This document shows positions 25,180 to 35,094 of a DNA stretch of 64,000 bases, piece after piece. Origin of the DNA: Polynucleobacter sp. Tro8-14-1 (GTDB taxonomy: Bacteria; Pseudomonadota; Gammaproteobacteria; Burkholderiales; Burkholderiaceae); assembly GCF_018881655.1 (NCBI RefSeq), contig NZ_JACVPX010000002.1:1-64000 (forward strand), in the 5' to 3' direction. The notes under the pieces were generated by a model. The model worked only from the letters and a program-made list of their open reading frames with translations. It was not told the DNA's origin and ran no database searches. The stretch's first letter is position 1; the number at the start of each line of letters is the position of its first letter. Position numbers and translations under genes: made by a program.

Positions 25180-25914
25180 TTAGTTAGCCAATATTTTTGA
25201 TAGGAACTCTTTTGCCCTTGGTGAGCGAGCTTCTGGGCGGTCAAAGAATTCGGCTTTACTACAGTCTTCAACAATGCGCCCTTGATCCATAAAGATCACC
25301 CGATGACTTACTTTTCTGGCAAAGCCCATTTCATGTGTGACACAACACATGGTCATACCTTCATTAGCAAGTTTGACCATCACATCTAACACTTCACCCA
25401 CCATTTCTGGATCTAAAGCAGAAGTAGGCTCGTCAAATAACATCACGATGGGATCCATACTTAAAGCCCTAGCAATGGCAACCCGCTGCTGTTGACCGCC
25501 TGATAACTGGCCCGGAAATTTATCTTTTTGTGCCAGCAATCCCACTCGTTCTAGATACTTCAGTCCATGTTTATTGGCCTCATCAGCGGAACGTCCCAAA
25601 ACCTTCATTTGGGCTAGCGTTAAATTCTCAGTCACACTCAAATGCGGGAAAAGTTCGAAGTGCTGAAATACCATTCCCACCCTAGCGCGTAATTGCGGTA
25701 GATTTGTTTTAGGGTCATGCAATCGCACGCCATCAACACTGATTTCACCTTGCTGAAAAGGCTCTAAAGCATTAATTGTTTTTATCAAGGTGGACTTACC
25801 TGAACCAGATGGTCCGCAAATAACGACAACCTCACCTTTGCGTATAGATGTACTGCAATCCGTCAGCACCTGAAAGGAGTCGTACCACTTAGAGACATTG
25901 CGAAGTTCAATCAT
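25180..25914 (-). CDS. gltL: Glutamate/aspartate-type ABC transporter ATPase
   Basis: The 244-residue product has Walker [10 protein letters not shown], signature [14 protein letters not shown] and Walker [14 protein letters not shown], with the V-V-C-P-type polar amino acid ATPase layout. It energises uptake through the two permeases encoded just upstream. It is last in gltIJKL and ends 4 bp from the convergent protease gene, leaving no room for a separate terminator. Confidence 0.93.
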   Translation of the reverse strand: MIELRNVSKWYDSFQVLTDCSTSIRKGEVVVICGPSGSGKSTLIKTINALEPFQQGEISVDGVRLHDPKTNLPQLRARVGMVFQHFELFPHLSVTENLTLAQMKVLGRSADEANKHGLKYLERVGLLAQKDKFPGQLSGGQQQRVAIARALSMDPIVMLFDEPTSALDPEMVGEVLDVMVKLANEGMTMCCVTHEMGFARKVSHRVIFMDQGRIVEDCSKAEFFDRPEARSPRAKEFLSKILAN

Positions 25915-25942
25915 CTGGGTTTTATCTGTTCACAATTAATAG

Positions 25943-26611
25943 TTAACGAATGATGGCGACTTTGGCGTGAATCTTGCGCACCACTTTAGAAAGCGAAAAG
26001 CAAATAATGAAATACGTAAACGCAGCCAAGATATAAGTCTCAATAGGACGTCCATAATTTTTACCAGCAATTTCAAAACCCTTGAGCAAGTCATAAGCGC
26101 CAATGGCATATACCAATGAAGTATCTTGAAACAAAATAATAGTTTGCGTCATAAAGACTGGAATCATGTTTCTGAAAGCTTGCGGCAGAATAATCAAGCG
26201 CATGTTTTGCCCATAAGTCATTCCCAGGGCTTCTGCAGCGTAGGCCTGCCCCTTTGGTACTGACTGAATGCCTGCGCGCACAATCTCTGAAAAGAAAGCG
26301 GCTTCAAAAGCAATAAAGGTAATAGTCGCTGATAGATCGGCGCCAATTGGGCGACCTATCAACATCGGAATTAACAAGAAGAACCACAAGATCACCATCA
26401 CCAGCGGAATGGAACGCATAGTGTTGACATAAAAGGTGGCTGGGTAAACCAGTGAAGACCTACCAGATAGGCGCATTAGGGCTAAGAATGTACCGAAAAC
26501 AATTCCCCCAACTGTCGCAATCACGGTCAATTGCACGCTAAACAGTAAACCCTTCAGAATGTAATTAGTGAAGAGTTCCCAGTTATAAAAGCTAAGATCG
26601 AGACTGAGCAT
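25943..26611 (-). CDS. gltK: Glutamate/aspartate-type ABC permease GltK
   Basis: The 222-residue membrane protein of the HisM/GltK type has the N-terminal G-L-x-F-S-V-Q-L-T helix and the ATPase-coupling EAA loop AYAAEALGMTYGQNMRLIIL. It forms the inner-membrane channel with GltJ. Its start follows directly after the gltJ stop. Confidence 0.92.
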   Translation of the reverse strand: MLSLDLSFYNWELFTNYILKGLLFSVQLTVIATVGGIVFGTFLALMRLSGRSSLVYPATFYVNTMRSIPLVMVILWFFLLIPMLIGRPIGADLSATITFIAFEAAFFSEIVRAGIQSVPKGQAYAAEALGMTYGQNMRLIILPQAFRNMIPVFMTQTIILFQDTSLVYAIGAYDLLKGFEIAGKNYGRPIETYILAAFTYFIICFSLSKVVRKIHAKVAIIR

Positions 26612-27400
26612 TTAGTGCACCACCGCATCATGAGAGGCAGCAATAAATCCAGGAATGCGCGTTCTTTTTTCAATAAATGCCATCACACGATTCACTGCAA
26701 ATGCTGAGGCAGCATATAACAATGTCACTGCTAAATAAATTTCCACCCCATGTGAGGTTTCTTCTTGAGCTTGCATTGCAAATAGTGTTAACTCAGGTAC
26801 GGAGACCGCAAAAGCGACTGAAGAATTCTTAATCAGATTCATGCTCTCTGAAGTGAGTGGCGGCATCACAATGCGCAATGCCATCGGCAAAATCACATAA
26901 CGATAACTTTGTGAAGTGGTAAGCCCTAAAGCAGTGGCTGCCATTCTCTGCCCACTAGGAAGCGCCTGAATACCCGCCCTCACCTGCTCCGCAATCCGAG
27001 CAGAAGTAAAGAAGCCCAAGGCAATACTGACGAGCCAATAGGAAGGCAAAGCTTTTAAAGGCAATACAAACGCAGGGATGACGTGATACCAGAGAAATAC
27101 CTGAACCAGAATAGGAATATTTCTGAAAAGCTCAACCCAAGCTGTGGAAAGACGAACAAGCCATCTACTCAATCTACTGCTGTCTGGAAGCGTGCGCAGA
27201 GTGCCCATGACAGCGCCTAGAACCAAAGCAATCGTCAGGCCCAAGCCGGCAACTGCCAAGGTCCAACCCCAAGCTTTTAATAACCAATCTAAATAACTAG
27301 GGTCAGCATTTTGACCCAAGCCAAAGACAGCAGAAAAGCAGTGCTCAACCACCTCACCATCTAAGGTGTTCTTACAAAAGACACCTAAATCTAATGCCAT
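26612..27400 (-). CDS. gltJ: Glutamate/aspartate-type ABC permease GltJ
   Basis: The 262-residue membrane protein has the helix WTLAVAGLGLTIALVLGAVM and the EAA loop RMAATALGLTTSQSYRYVIL. The longer N-terminal extension relative to GltK is typical of GltJ. Its start overlaps the gltI stop by one base, so translation is coupled. Confidence 0.92.
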   Translation of the reverse strand: MALDLGVFCKNTLDGEVVEHCFSAVFGLGQNADPSYLDWLLKAWGWTLAVAGLGLTIALVLGAVMGTLRTLPDSSRLSRWLVRLSTAWVELFRNIPILVQVFLWYHVIPAFVLPLKALPSYWLVSIALGFFTSARIAEQVRAGIQALPSGQRMAATALGLTTSQSYRYVILPMALRIVMPPLTSESMNLIKNSSVAFAVSVPELTLFAMQAQEETSHGVEIYLAVTLLYAASAFAVNRVMAFIEKRTRIPGFIAASHDAVVH

Positions 27401-28308
27401 TATTTCTTCTGATAGTCTTCAGCAGGCTTGTCATTCGGATTAGCCCAAGCATTTTTGGTTGCAGGGGATAACTCAAGACCCACCACAATATTCTTTGGCG
27501 GAATTGGAGACAGGAACCACTTATTCCAGAGCTTAGGCATATTGCCATTCTTCACAATCTTGGCAATAGCTTCATTCACTGCGGCTTTAAATTCTGGATC
27601 ATTTTTAGGAACCATGATTGCAATCGGTTCAGTACTTAATACCTCACCAACAATTTTGTAATCCTTTGGATTCTTGGAATTGGCAATATTGCCAGCCAAG
27701 ATAGATCCATCCATCACGAATGCATCGGCACGGCCAGACTCCAGCAATAAGAAGCTATCAGCATGATCCTTACCAAATACCTCATCGAAATTAATGCCAT
27801 TGGCTTTTTCATGTTTGCGCAATAGCTGGACAGAGGTTGTGCCGGTAGTGGTAGCTACTTTTTTGCCAGCTAACTGAGAGATGGAATTAATTCCGGAATT
27901 CGCCTTGACTGCAATGCGTACCTCTTCAACGTAGAGAGTATTGGCAAAACCAACATCCTTAGCGCGCGCCACATTGTTGGTGGTGGTTCCACATTCGATA
28001 TCGATGGTGCCATTTTGCATCAGGGGAACGCGATTCTGTGAAGTGACTGGTTGGTAGTTAATACGTAATGTACCGAGCTTTAGCTTGTCTTTAATGTCAC
28101 TCAAAATCATGCGGCAGATCTCGACGTGGTAACCATCAAAGCGGCTATCACCGGTTGTATAAGACATCGGAATAGAAGACTCGCGCACACCCATAGTGAT
28201 GGCACCAGAGGACTTGATTTTGTCTAGGGTTGGGGAGGCTGCATAAAGAGTCTGCGCAGCAGTAAAACCAACAAATAACAAGGAAAAACGTAGTAAATGA
28301 GTTTTCAT
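27400..28308 (-). CDS. gltI: Glutamate/aspartate-type periplasmic binding protein
   Basis: The 302-residue product has a signal peptide (about 1-23, ending A-A-S) and the family 3 solute-binding fold: G-A-I-T-M-G-V-R-E-S-S-I-P-M-S-Y, V-E-I-C-R-M-I-L, then I-E-C-G-T-T-T-N-N. The GltI-type N-T-L-Y-V-E-E and T-G-T-T-S-V-Q-L blocks fit an acidic amino acid ligand. It is first in the operon, and its promoter lies between 28309 and the porin terminator at 28371. Confidence 0.93.
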   Translation of the reverse strand: MKTHLLRFSLLFVGFTAAQTLYAASPTLDKIKSSGAITMGVRESSIPMSYTTGDSRFDGYHVEICRMILSDIKDKLKLGTLRINYQPVTSQNRVPLMQNGTIDIECGTTTNNVARAKDVGFANTLYVEEVRIAVKANSGINSISQLAGKKVATTTGTTSVQLLRKHEKANGINFDEVFGKDHADSFLLLESGRADAFVMDGSILAGNIANSKNPKDYKIVGEVLSTEPIAIMVPKNDPEFKAAVNEAIAKIVKNGNMPKLWNKWFLSPIPPKNIVVGLELSPATKNAWANPNDKPAEDYQKK

Positions 28309-28365
28309 ATAAAGGTCCTATATAACCAAGAATGTCACACCATTCTACGATTAATCCAGCCTAAA

Positions 28366-28400
28366 AAGAAAAAACCCACTGTGTTTCCACAGTGGGTTAA
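28366..28400 (-). terminator. Terminator of the porin gene
   Basis: AACCCACTGTG (28373-28383) pairs perfectly with CACAGTGGGTT (28388-28398) around loop TTTC. On the minus strand the stem is followed by TTTTTTCTTTTT, a strong intrinsic terminator for the highly expressed porin gene whose stop lies about 50 bp upstream on that strand. Confidence 0.92.
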
Positions 28401-28444
28401 TTTGATACCTAACTAATTCTTAACTAGCTTACGCTAGCAGTGAA

Positions 28445-29773
28445 TTAGAAAGTGTGACGCAAGCCTAAAGCGTACTGGTTACCACCTGCACCTACACCAC
28501 CAGTGCTAGGAGTGCTACCAGTCTGAACTTGACCATAGATACCGTACAAGTTTGTACGCTTGCTGAGGTAGTAGTTAGTACCTAACTGCCAGCCTACGAA
28601 TGTTGCTGATTGGCCACCGAAAGATGACTTGATCTTACCGTTACCTACAGATGCCCATGACTCAACTGTTGGAGTGATGTAGCTACGTACACCAAGTTGT
28701 TGAGCATTACGGTTGAACTGTTCACCAGCGTTAGATGTAACTGCATCAGTGCTGAAGTCGTTTTGAATCTTACGGCCAACCCATTGTGCGTATGCCTTCA
28801 AGATACCGAAGTCATAAGTTGCACCAACCAAAGTCTGTTTATCAGAAGTTTGTGTAGCTGGGAAAATCACACCGCCACCAACTTGCTGACCTGTAGTTAC
28901 AGCAACAGAGCCAAGGTTAGCATTTGCAGAAGTTGGAGCAGCAGCGAATACACCAGTTGCATAGTTAGTCTTAAATGACTGATAAGCAGCGCCGATGTAC
29001 AACTTTTGCCATGTGAAGTTAGCGCTCAAGCCCCAACCGCCCCAGTTTGTATTGCCACCGTTAGCTGCTGTTGGTGTGTTTGGATTATTAGTTGTACCAA
29101 CTTGAGTTTGGTTTTGGTTGTTCATTGCATACATTGCTGCAGCTTGGAAACCACCAAAACTATCAGATTGCAATGTCAATGCATTAGAAGCACGGTTTGT
29201 GAAACCTTCACCATTGTTGTTGCCGCTTTGCTGTGAAGCGCTTGAGGCAAACAATGAAGATGAACCGCCAGCGTATACAACGTCACCTGCTACGTTGTTG
29301 TATTGACCAGGAGATGTAGCAGCACCTTCGTTAAACACGTTTGTGTATTGACGACCGAATGCGAATTGACCAATACCATTCTTTTTCAAGCCAACAAATG
29401 ATTGACGGTTATCAACAGCAGAACCAGAGTTGTTTGTATTCTTTTGGTATGGGTCAGCAGCTGTACCGCCAGACAATTCGGAGTTAGCTGGTGTCAAGCC
29501 GAGTTCAACAGTAAAGAAAGCAGAAGCGCCGCCGCCTAAGTCTTCAGTACCTTTGAAACCCAAACGTGAAGTTTGCTCAGCAGATTGACCGAAAGCAGAC
29601 TTTTGAATCTTGTTTGTTTGTGTGCCAGTAGCCGCAGAAGTAACAGTACCTTCTTTAGCGTTAGAACCAATGTAACCAACGTCCAAGATACCGTAAACGG
29701 TTACGCTGGACTGAGCTTGAGCAGCGCCAGCAATAGCTGACAATGCTGCGAGTGCTAATAGCGATTTTTTCAT
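28445..29773 (-). CDS. Gram-negative general porin
   Basis: The 442-residue product has a signal peptide KKSLLALAALSAIAGAAQAQ, then SSVTVYGILDVGYIGSN and the betaproteobacterial porin features R-L-G-F-K-G-T-E-D-L-G-G-G, F-V-G-L-K and the closing Y-A-L-G-L-R-H-T-F with the C-terminal Phe for BAM recognition. It forms a 16-strand trimeric outer-membrane channel. Codon use is uniform and optimised. It has its own terminator, and its promoter must lie in the 29774-29954 spacer. Confidence 0.95.
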   Translation of the reverse strand: MKKSLLALAALSAIAGAAQAQSSVTVYGILDVGYIGSNAKEGTVTSAATGTQTNKIQKSAFGQSAEQTSRLGFKGTEDLGGGASAFFTVELGLTPANSELSGGTAADPYQKNTNNSGSAVDNRQSFVGLKKNGIGQFAFGRQYTNVFNEGAATSPGQYNNVAGDVVYAGGSSSLFASSASQQSGNNNGEGFTNRASNALTLQSDSFGGFQAAAMYAMNNQNQTQVGTTNNPNTPTAANGGNTNWGGWGLSANFTWQKLYIGAAYQSFKTNYATGVFAAAPTSANANLGSVAVTTGQQVGGGVIFPATQTSDKQTLVGATYDFGILKAYAQWVGRKIQNDFSTDAVTSNAGEQFNRNAQQLGVRSYITPTVESWASVGNGKIKSSFGGQSATFVGWQLGTNYYLSKRTNLYGIYGQVQTGSTPSTGGVGAGGNQYALGLRHTF

Positions 29774-29954
29774 TCTTTAAATCTCCAAAAATTAAAAGTA
29801 ATGCCCAAATAAAACTGGGACCTACGAATTTTGCTTCTTTTGCCTCACCAGACTGGAGGTCAGGGTATTTAGGAGCTCTTTTTGCTTGTCAAAAGGTAGT
29901 TTTTTGGCTTTCTTCGTTGTATCTCGACAACAAGACCTTTGTTTTCTGTCTTTT

Positions 29955-31439
29955 ATGGGCTCTAGATGCCAAAATTGTCATATGGCAAGTCGCGAATTCC
30001 TAAAAATCCTCAGTTCAGCCCGTTTGGGTGATGTTTCCGCGCAACAAAAGCTGGCCTCCGCCTACCTTACTGGGGCCTTCAAAACCCCAATCCAACCTGC
30101 TAACGCTCTGATTTGGCTAGAAAAATCGTATTTTTCTATTATGAATCAATCACTTGAGAATAAAAGCTCAAGTGACACTGAAATTTTTGATCTTTTAAGC
30201 CAGATTGCCAATATTCCGCTTGCTGAAACCTTTAACTCCCCTGCCTTTCGGTTTGGCTGGGACTCTTTTTGGCAGTTAGCTGAAGCCAGGGATGTTTCTG
30301 ATTCGAATCTTGCCGCCAAATGGCAGCTTGTTAATCTATTAATTAATCCTGCAAATCAAGAAGTTCAACCCCAGTTGCTTGATTGGGTAAAAAAGAATTC
30401 AGCGACGCTGGAAAAAATTTCTTCTTTAGATTTTGCTGGCATGCAAAAGATCGCCAAGCAATATTTGCATGAGCTTGCAGATGGCGAATCTCTTTTTGCA
30501 AACAATGCAAAAGAATTGCTGATTAAGCTTCAGCCAAAAAATGAAGCCCTGTCCTCTCTATGGCAAGTTTGGCTTGATGAACAAAATGAAGATGCCTTAA
30601 GCCAAGCCGCAGAACTTGGATTAACTATTGCAAAACTCACTCTGGGTTTGCGTCTTGCGCAATTAGATGGAAGCGCCCATTCAGAACAGAACAAATCAAA
30701 TGCCTCTCTAAAGAAAGCGGCTCATTGGTTAGAGCTTGCTGCCAAAGATGGTGATCGAGATGCTTGGTATGCACTCGGTGAAATTTATCGTCGCCCACAA
30801 TTCTCTGGTTACAACGCCACAGAGAGCGATCGCTGCATCGATCGTGCTGCTGATCTGGGTCATCCACAGGCACAACTTCGCAAAGGCGCGAATCTGTGGC
30901 GCAAGCGTGAAAAGAATGAAGAGAAGGTGCGTGGACTGCAAGCATCCTATTGGGTATGGCAGGCCCATCAACAAGGCGTGCCAGAAGCAAAAGAATTACT
31001 GAGTAAGATTTTGGAGAGCTGCCCCAACCCTAAAGATAATGAATGGCTCGAATTAGCTCAATGTGCTGAAGTGGCGATTAATCACCATGCTGAACATAAG
31101 GTGGATGAAGATTGGCTATTACTTTGCCATCGCATCATCATTGCCAACCAATTCAACTTCACTAAAGCAGAGCTATTGCTATGTGAAGTAGGCCAACTAC
31201 AACATGAGCATTGCGTAGTGGTAGATATTCGCTGGGAATTGCCAAAGATCCTGCCTAGATTGATTCAGATTGAAACGATTCAACAGCGTCGCGCTCTTTT
31301 GGCGGCTGGCAAAGCCTTTGCTGGTTCGGAGATGGATCTGGAGGGCAATTTACGCCAAAGACGCTATCGCTTTGATCGCGTTACCAACTGGCTTACAACT
31401 ACTTTTTCTAAGAATCAAGCTGACGCAGAAGTCGATTGA
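29955..31439 (+). CDS. SEL1/TPR-repeat protein
   Basis: I chose ATG 29955 (about 494 residues; alternatives at 29886 and 29982) because the coding look begins at M-G-S-R-C-Q-N-C-H. Residues about 14-50 and 265-330 form SEL1-like repeats (for example AAHWLELAAKDGDRDAWYAL and the adjacent DLGHPQAQLRKGA). SEL1 repeats mediate protein contacts. The CxxC near the start could bind a metal. No signal peptide is present. Its function is unknown. It converges on and overlaps the tatC end by 25 bases. Confidence 0.75.
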   Translation: MGSRCQNCHMASREFLKILSSARLGDVSAQQKLASAYLTGAFKTPIQPANALIWLEKSYFSIMNQSLENKSSSDTEIFDLLSQIANIPLAETFNSPAFRFGWDSFWQLAEARDVSDSNLAAKWQLVNLLINPANQEVQPQLLDWVKKNSATLEKISSLDFAGMQKIAKQYLHELADGESLFANNAKELLIKLQPKNEALSSLWQVWLDEQNEDALSQAAELGLTIAKLTLGLRLAQLDGSAHSEQNKSNASLKKAAHWLELAAKDGDRDAWYALGEIYRRPQFSGYNATESDRCIDRAADLGHPQAQLRKGANLWRKREKNEEKVRGLQASYWVWQAHQQGVPEAKELLSKILESCPNPKDNEWLELAQCAEVAINHHAEHKVDEDWLLLCHRIIIANQFNFTKAELLLCEVGQLQHEHCVVVDIRWELPKILPRLIQIETIQQRRALLAAGKAFAGSEMDLEGNLRQRRYRFDRVTNWLTTTFSKNQADAEVD

Positions 31440-32206
31440 TCAGTTGCGGCATCCTCATCGGAGGGTCTTGGCACGTAAAAGCGAGCAACTAATAAACCCA
31501 ATTCATAGAGCAAGGTCATGGGTACGGCTAGCAATAATTGAGACAGTACATCAGGGGGAGTAACCACGGCTGAAATTACAAAAGCACCCACAATCACATA
31601 AGGGCGAATTTCCTTCAGCTTAGCTAGTGGCACCATACCCATCCGCACCAAGACAACCACCACCACAGGCACTTCAAAAGTAATACCAAATGCCAAGAAG
31701 GTTGTCATGGCAAAACTTAAATAGTTATCAATGTCGGTCGACATCTCCGCACCCAAAGGTGCGTTGTAACTTGCCATGAACTTAAATACCGTTGGAAATA
31801 CTAAAAAGTAAGCAAATGCCATACCAGCAATGAACAAGGTGTAGCTACTCACGACCAAAGGCAAAATGAGTTTTCTTTCATGCAAATACAAACCAGGCGC
31901 AATGAAAGCCCAAAGTTGATACATCACCACTGGTAAAGCGATGATAAATGCGACTAGCATGGTGACCTTCATCGGCACAAAGAATGAACCTGTGACGTCC
32001 GTCACAATCATCTTGCCACCGGCAGGCAAAGCCTTTAGTAAAGGCTGTGCAAACAAATGGAAAATATCAGGCGCCCAATAGACTAGACATACGAAGACAA
32101 CAATAATTGCAAGTGCTGCTTTAATTACGCGATCACGTAATTCAAATAAGTGGGAAAGAAAGGTTTCTTGTAATCCCGAGTCTTGAGTTGAATTGTTTTC
32201 AGTCAT
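31415..32206 (-). CDS. tatC: Sec-independent protein translocase TatC
   Basis: The 263-residue six-helix membrane protein has an N-terminal H-L-F-E-L-R-D-R-V (signal-peptide recognition Glu), F-A-Q-P-L and the Y-Q-L-W-A-F-I-A-P-G-L-Y-L-H-E-R-K block. TatC binds twin-arginine signal peptides together with TatB. The C-terminal tail (RPSDEDAATDQSTSASA) is acidic and overlaps the convergent SEL1-type gene. It is last in tatABC. Confidence 0.96.
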   Translation of the reverse strand: MTENNSTQDSGLQETFLSHLFELRDRVIKAALAIIVVFVCLVYWAPDIFHLFAQPLLKALPAGGKMIVTDVTGSFFVPMKVTMLVAFIIALPVVMYQLWAFIAPGLYLHERKLILPLVVSSYTLFIAGMAFAYFLVFPTVFKFMASYNAPLGAEMSTDIDNYLSFAMTTFLAFGITFEVPVVVVVLVRMGMVPLAKLKEIRPYVIVGAFVISAVVTPPDVLSQLLLAVPMTLLYELGLLVARFYVPRPSDEDAATDQSTSASA

Positions 32207-32245
32207 GCGTAAGTATTTTTATTCTTTTGCTTTTTACTATTATTT

Positions 32246-32722
32246 TTATTTGCCGGCACTGTGATGAAAGCGCTTCATCCTGGCAGCGCCAGACTGCACT
32301 CGAGTACGAATGCCTGCGGAACGCTTGAACCAAAGGGGCCTTGCAGCACGGCGCACACCCCAGCTATTGCGCCCTTGGCGCTTAGTTTTGCGAAGCACTT
32401 CTTTTTCATCTAAGGGCGGCTTATCAAAGCTCGTTTCAAAAATATCCGCTTGATCGCTTAAGTTAGCGCTAGCCTCTTGAACCGTAGAGCCAATACTGTT
32501 TTCAACCTCCTTGAGAGTGGCAGCAGTTTCTTCTCGAAACTTTTTAAATTCTTCCACCTCCATCTGACGGCTCACTTCAGACTTGACGTCAGCCATATAC
32601 CGCTGAGCACGTCCAAACAGGTTACCAGCCATGCGAGCCACTTTAGGCAGACGCTCTGGTCCAACCACCACCAGAGCAACTACAGCAATCAGCGCAAGTT
32701 TTGAAACTCCGAGATCAATCAT
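32246..32722 (-). CDS. tatB: Sec-independent protein translocase TatB
   Basis: The 158-residue product has the short N-terminal helix MIDLGVSKLALIAVVALVVV, then G-P-E-R-L-P and an amphipathic helix, as in TatB. The long C-terminal tail is unusually basic (KTKRQGRNSWGVRRAARPLW onward), a trait of betaproteobacterial TatB. It lies 57 bp after tatA. Confidence 0.94.
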   Translation of the reverse strand: MIDLGVSKLALIAVVALVVVGPERLPKVARMAGNLFGRAQRYMADVKSEVSRQMEVEEFKKFREETAATLKEVENSIGSTVQEASANLSDQADIFETSFDKPPLDEKEVLRKTKRQGRNSWGVRRAARPLWFKRSAGIRTRVQSGAARMKRFHHSAGK

Positions 32723-32779
32723 TTAACGCAGTTATTTAATTGCAGCATGAGTTTCAATTGCGCTTCAGTTATTAGTTAG

Positions 32780-33001
32780 TTATTTGTTTACGTCTTTAGC
32801 GTGAACATCAACAGTCGTGTCTGCTGTTGCAGAACTTTGTTGAATTTGCTCTTTAGGCTCTTCAGCAGATTTCATGCCATCTTTAAAGCCTTTTACAGCG
32901 CCGCCCAAATCTTGGCCGATATTGCGCAATTTTTTGGTACCGAATACCAACATCACGATCACCAAAACAATTAACCAATGCCAAATGCTAAATGAACCCA
33001 T
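32780..33001 (-). CDS. tatA: Sec-independent protein translocase TatA
   Basis: The 73-residue product has the N-terminal helix [20 protein letters not shown] followed by [12 protein letters not shown] and the amphipathic helix A-V-K-G-F-K-D-G-M. TatA oligomers form the translocation pore. It is first of tatABC and 16 bp after hint. Confidence 0.95.
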   Translation of the reverse strand: MGSFSIWHWLIVLVIVMLVFGTKKLRNIGQDLGGAVKGFKDGMKSAEEPKEQIQQSSATADTTVDVHAKDVNK

Positions 33002-33017
33002 TTTTAATCTCCTTGGA

Positions 33018-33374
33018 TTATTTTTTCCAGGGGCGGGGACCGCCCATCACATGTAAGTGCAAGTGATAAACCTCCTGCCCACCATCCGCACCATTGTTCA
33101 CCATCAACCTAAAGCCGCCATCCTTACCGGGACGACAGCCTTGCTCTTTGGCAAGACGCGGTGCTAATTCCATCATTTTACCCAGCAAAGGGGTATCTAT
33201 GCTTTCAGATGACTCCAACATGGGTATATGTTTTTTGGGAATGATTAGAAAATGGATGGGTGCTGTCGGGTTGATATCTTTAAAAGCATAGATTTCCTCG
33301 TCCTCATAGACTTTCTGAGAAGGTATTAAACCTTGAGTAATCTTACAAAATAGGCAATTAGGGTCGTGTGACAT
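33018..33374 (-). CDS. hinT: HIT-family purine nucleoside phosphoramidase (HinT-like)
   Basis: The 118-residue product has C-x-x-C near the start (P-N-C-L-F-C-K-I), the [20 protein letters not shown] block and the histidine triad H-L-H-L-H-V-M-G-G. HinT hydrolyses AMP-lysine and other purine phosphoramidates. It stands between hisE and tatA, as is common in Betaproteobacteria. Confidence 0.94.
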   Translation of the reverse strand: MSHDPNCLFCKITQGLIPSQKVYEDEEIYAFKDINPTAPIHFLIIPKKHIPMLESSESIDTPLLGKMMELAPRLAKEQGCRPGKDGGFRLMVNNGADGGQEVYHLHLHVMGGPRPWKK

Positions 33375-33398
33375 ACTTTTTCTTGTATTTATCCGTAC

Positions 33399-33800
33399 TT
33401 ACTCTTTATCAGCAGCTTTTCTAGCAGCCTTCTCTTCGATACCGGACGTTCCCAAGCGACGATCAAGTTCGGTAATCACATCTTCCGGGCGCAGATTAAA
33501 TTGAGACAAAGCAATCAAGCAGTGAAACCACAAATCGGCCATTTCCCCAACTAAGCGCTTTTGCTGGTCAGCTGCCAAATTAGAATTGCGCGCATCTTTT
33601 GCCGCCATCACAGCCTCAGTCGCTTCTTCGCCAATTTTTTTCAAGATCCCGTCATCACCCTTTGAAAAGAGCAAAGCGGTATATGAAATTTTGGGGTCTG
33701 CTTGACCCGCCTTAAATGCATCACGACGTTGATCAACTACATCGGCTAAATGGGTTAAACCCGATTCGATTTTTTTGTCTGAATTCAATATTTTGTCCAT
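33399..33800 (-). CDS. hisE: Phosphoribosyl-ATP pyrophosphatase
   Basis: The 133-residue all-alpha MazG-like enzyme performs the second step of histidine synthesis. Visible signatures: [10 protein letters not shown], the metal-binding [14 protein letters not shown] and [11 protein letters not shown]. It is separated from hisI by the vapBC pair, a break in the usual hisI-hisE adjacency. Confidence 0.95.
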   Translation of the reverse strand: MDKILNSDKKIESGLTHLADVVDQRRDAFKAGQADPKISYTALLFSKGDDGILKKIGEEATEAVMAAKDARNSNLAADQQKRLVGEMADLWFHCLIALSQFNLRPEDVITELDRRLGTSGIEEKAARKAADKE

Positions 33801-33816
33801 AAATAAGTTTTTCAGA

Positions 33817-34215
33817 CTATACAGTCCAATCCTCTACCTTTAGCTTCTGAATCCTTTTAAAAGCTTGGTCATTCGTTACTAAAACTGCCCCGAGCTGAGA
33901 AGCATGTGCTGCAATTTGCATGTCAAGAGGGCCTAGTAAATTTCCACTACTCTCTAACTGGGCCCTTAAAACCCCATAATGCTCCGCTACATCAGTATCC
34001 CAAACCAAAACATCCACTCGCTTCAAAAACTCTTGTACAGCCAAATGTAAGCTCCTTGCATTTGGCTTTTTTGCCAAACCATAAAGAATTTCACCTTCAG
34101 ATATAACTGACAAGCATAGTCTTTCCATAGGAACACTGGCGATTTTTCTGCTTACTACTGGGTTTTTCTTAATGAGGCTGCTGATGGTATTGGTATCGAG
34201 CATATATCTCATCAC
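33817..34215 (-). CDS. vapC: VapC-type PIN-domain toxin
   Basis: The 132-residue PIN domain has acidic residues in place: Asp in [12 protein letters not shown], Glu in [11 protein letters not shown], Asp in [12 protein letters not shown] and the later V-T-N-D-Q-A-F. VapC toxins are Mg-dependent RNases, often cutting initiator tRNA or rRNA. It overlaps vapB by 4 bases and is inserted between hisI and hisE. Confidence 0.92.
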   Translation of the reverse strand: MMRYMLDTNTISSLIKKNPVVSRKIASVPMERLCLSVISEGEILYGLAKKPNARSLHLAVQEFLKRVDVLVWDTDVAEHYGVLRAQLESSGNLLGPLDMQIAAHASQLGAVLVTNDQAFKRIQKLKVEDWTV

Positions 34216-34472
34216 TCATTGACTCCAGCAAAAGGATCTCGATCTTGCGAACCTTGATTACGATCTTCGGGATTTAAAAAATCCGTCGGCACATCTGCAT
34301 TATTAAGCGCCAAGAAAAAACTATCCCAGTTTTCAGGTCTTCTGGAAAGAATTAAATCCCCAGTATTAGCATCGCGCCGAATAAAAACCTCTTTTTCCTC
34401 GAAACGAAATGCCGCAGGTAAGCGTATGGCCTGGCTACGTCCATTCATAAAGATTTTTGCTGTTAGACCCAT
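34212..34472 (-). CDS. vapB: VapB-type AbrB/SpoVT antitoxin
   Basis: The product has 86 residues from the second ATG (34472; AGGAG upstream serves either of two adjacent ATGs, the other at 34475). Its start, [17 protein letters not shown], is the swapped-hairpin AbrB DNA-binding domain, and E-V-F-I-R-R-D-x-x-x-G-D follows. The C-terminal acidic part wraps VapC. It likely represses its own operon through the palindrome at 34487-34508. Confidence 0.92.
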   Translation of the reverse strand: MGLTAKIFMNGRSQAIRLPAAFRFEEKEVFIRRDANTGDLILSRRPENWDSFFLALNNADVPTDFLNPEDRNQGSQDRDPFAGVNE

Positions 34473-34486
34473 CATCCTAGCTCCTT

Positions 34487-34508
34487 GGTATATATCAAAG
34501 TATATACC
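34487..34508. promoter_or_regulatory. vapBC operator palindrome
   Basis: GGTATATA (34487-34494) and TATATACC (34501-34508) are perfect inverted repeats separated by TCAAAG. The site is 11-14 bases upstream of vapB and probably overlaps its -10 region, the normal place for VapB/VapBC autorepression. Confidence 0.8.
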
Positions 34509-34558
34509 ATTCTAAACTAGAGCAAACTGGAAATAAAGCCCCAAAATTATGTCTTGGG

Positions 34559-34948
34559 TCAGGTTTTTCTGACTTTGATCCAACTTGAGCTTACAGAATC
34601 CCATTGCCTAAAGAAGCAACTATGCTCACCCGTATGACAAGCAATCCCATCTTTTTGCTCAACCATCAGCAAAATCGTATCCCCATCACAATCCAAGCAA
34701 ATTTCTTTCACCTTTTGAGTGTGGCCAGATTCTTCACCTTTGTGCCACAGCTTTTGTCTAGAACGAGTCCAGTAGACAGCCTCACCCAAGCGGATGGTTT
34801 CCAAAAGAGCATCGCGATTCATCCAGGCCATCATTAATACATCGCCACTACCCACTTCTTGTGCAATAACGGGTACTAGGCCCTGATCATTCCAAGTCAC
34901 TGCCTCTAATAAGGCCTGGTCTTGTGAGTTTTTATTCGTATCTGACAT
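34559..34948 (-). CDS. hisI: Phosphoribosyl-AMP cyclohydrolase
   Basis: From ATG 34948 the product has 129 residues (a TTG at 34981 would add 11). Signatures: [23 protein letters not shown], the zinc/magnesium-binding D-C-D-G-D and C-H-T-G-E-H-S-C-F. It is the third step of histidine synthesis. It is separated from hisF by a lone antitoxin-like gene on the other strand. Confidence 0.94.
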   Translation of the reverse strand: MSDTNKNSQDQALLEAVTWNDQGLVPVIAQEVGSGDVLMMAWMNRDALLETIRLGEAVYWTRSRQKLWHKGEESGHTQKVKEICLDCDGDTILLMVEQKDGIACHTGEHSCFFRQWDSVSSSWIKVRKT

Positions 34949-35094
34949 TTGTCCAATTTTGACAGAATTGTTTTGCGCCAAGCAAATAACGAGTTTCTAG
35001 GGCCTGCCAAAAAGACCCCACTATTTCATGGACACTTCTCTCATTTGTGTGTACTGTGTGTATAAATTAAAATTCGTATGTTTACAGAAGGGCT

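Noticed and set aside
28697..29306. Plus-strand frames opposite the porin gene
   Set aside because: They are antisense shadows of a high-GC-bias coding gene with optimised codons; no independent signals.
34982..35094. A hicA gene upstream of the HicB-like gene
   Set aside because: Only 113 bases are available and no suitable open frame or double-stranded RNA-binding motif is seen.
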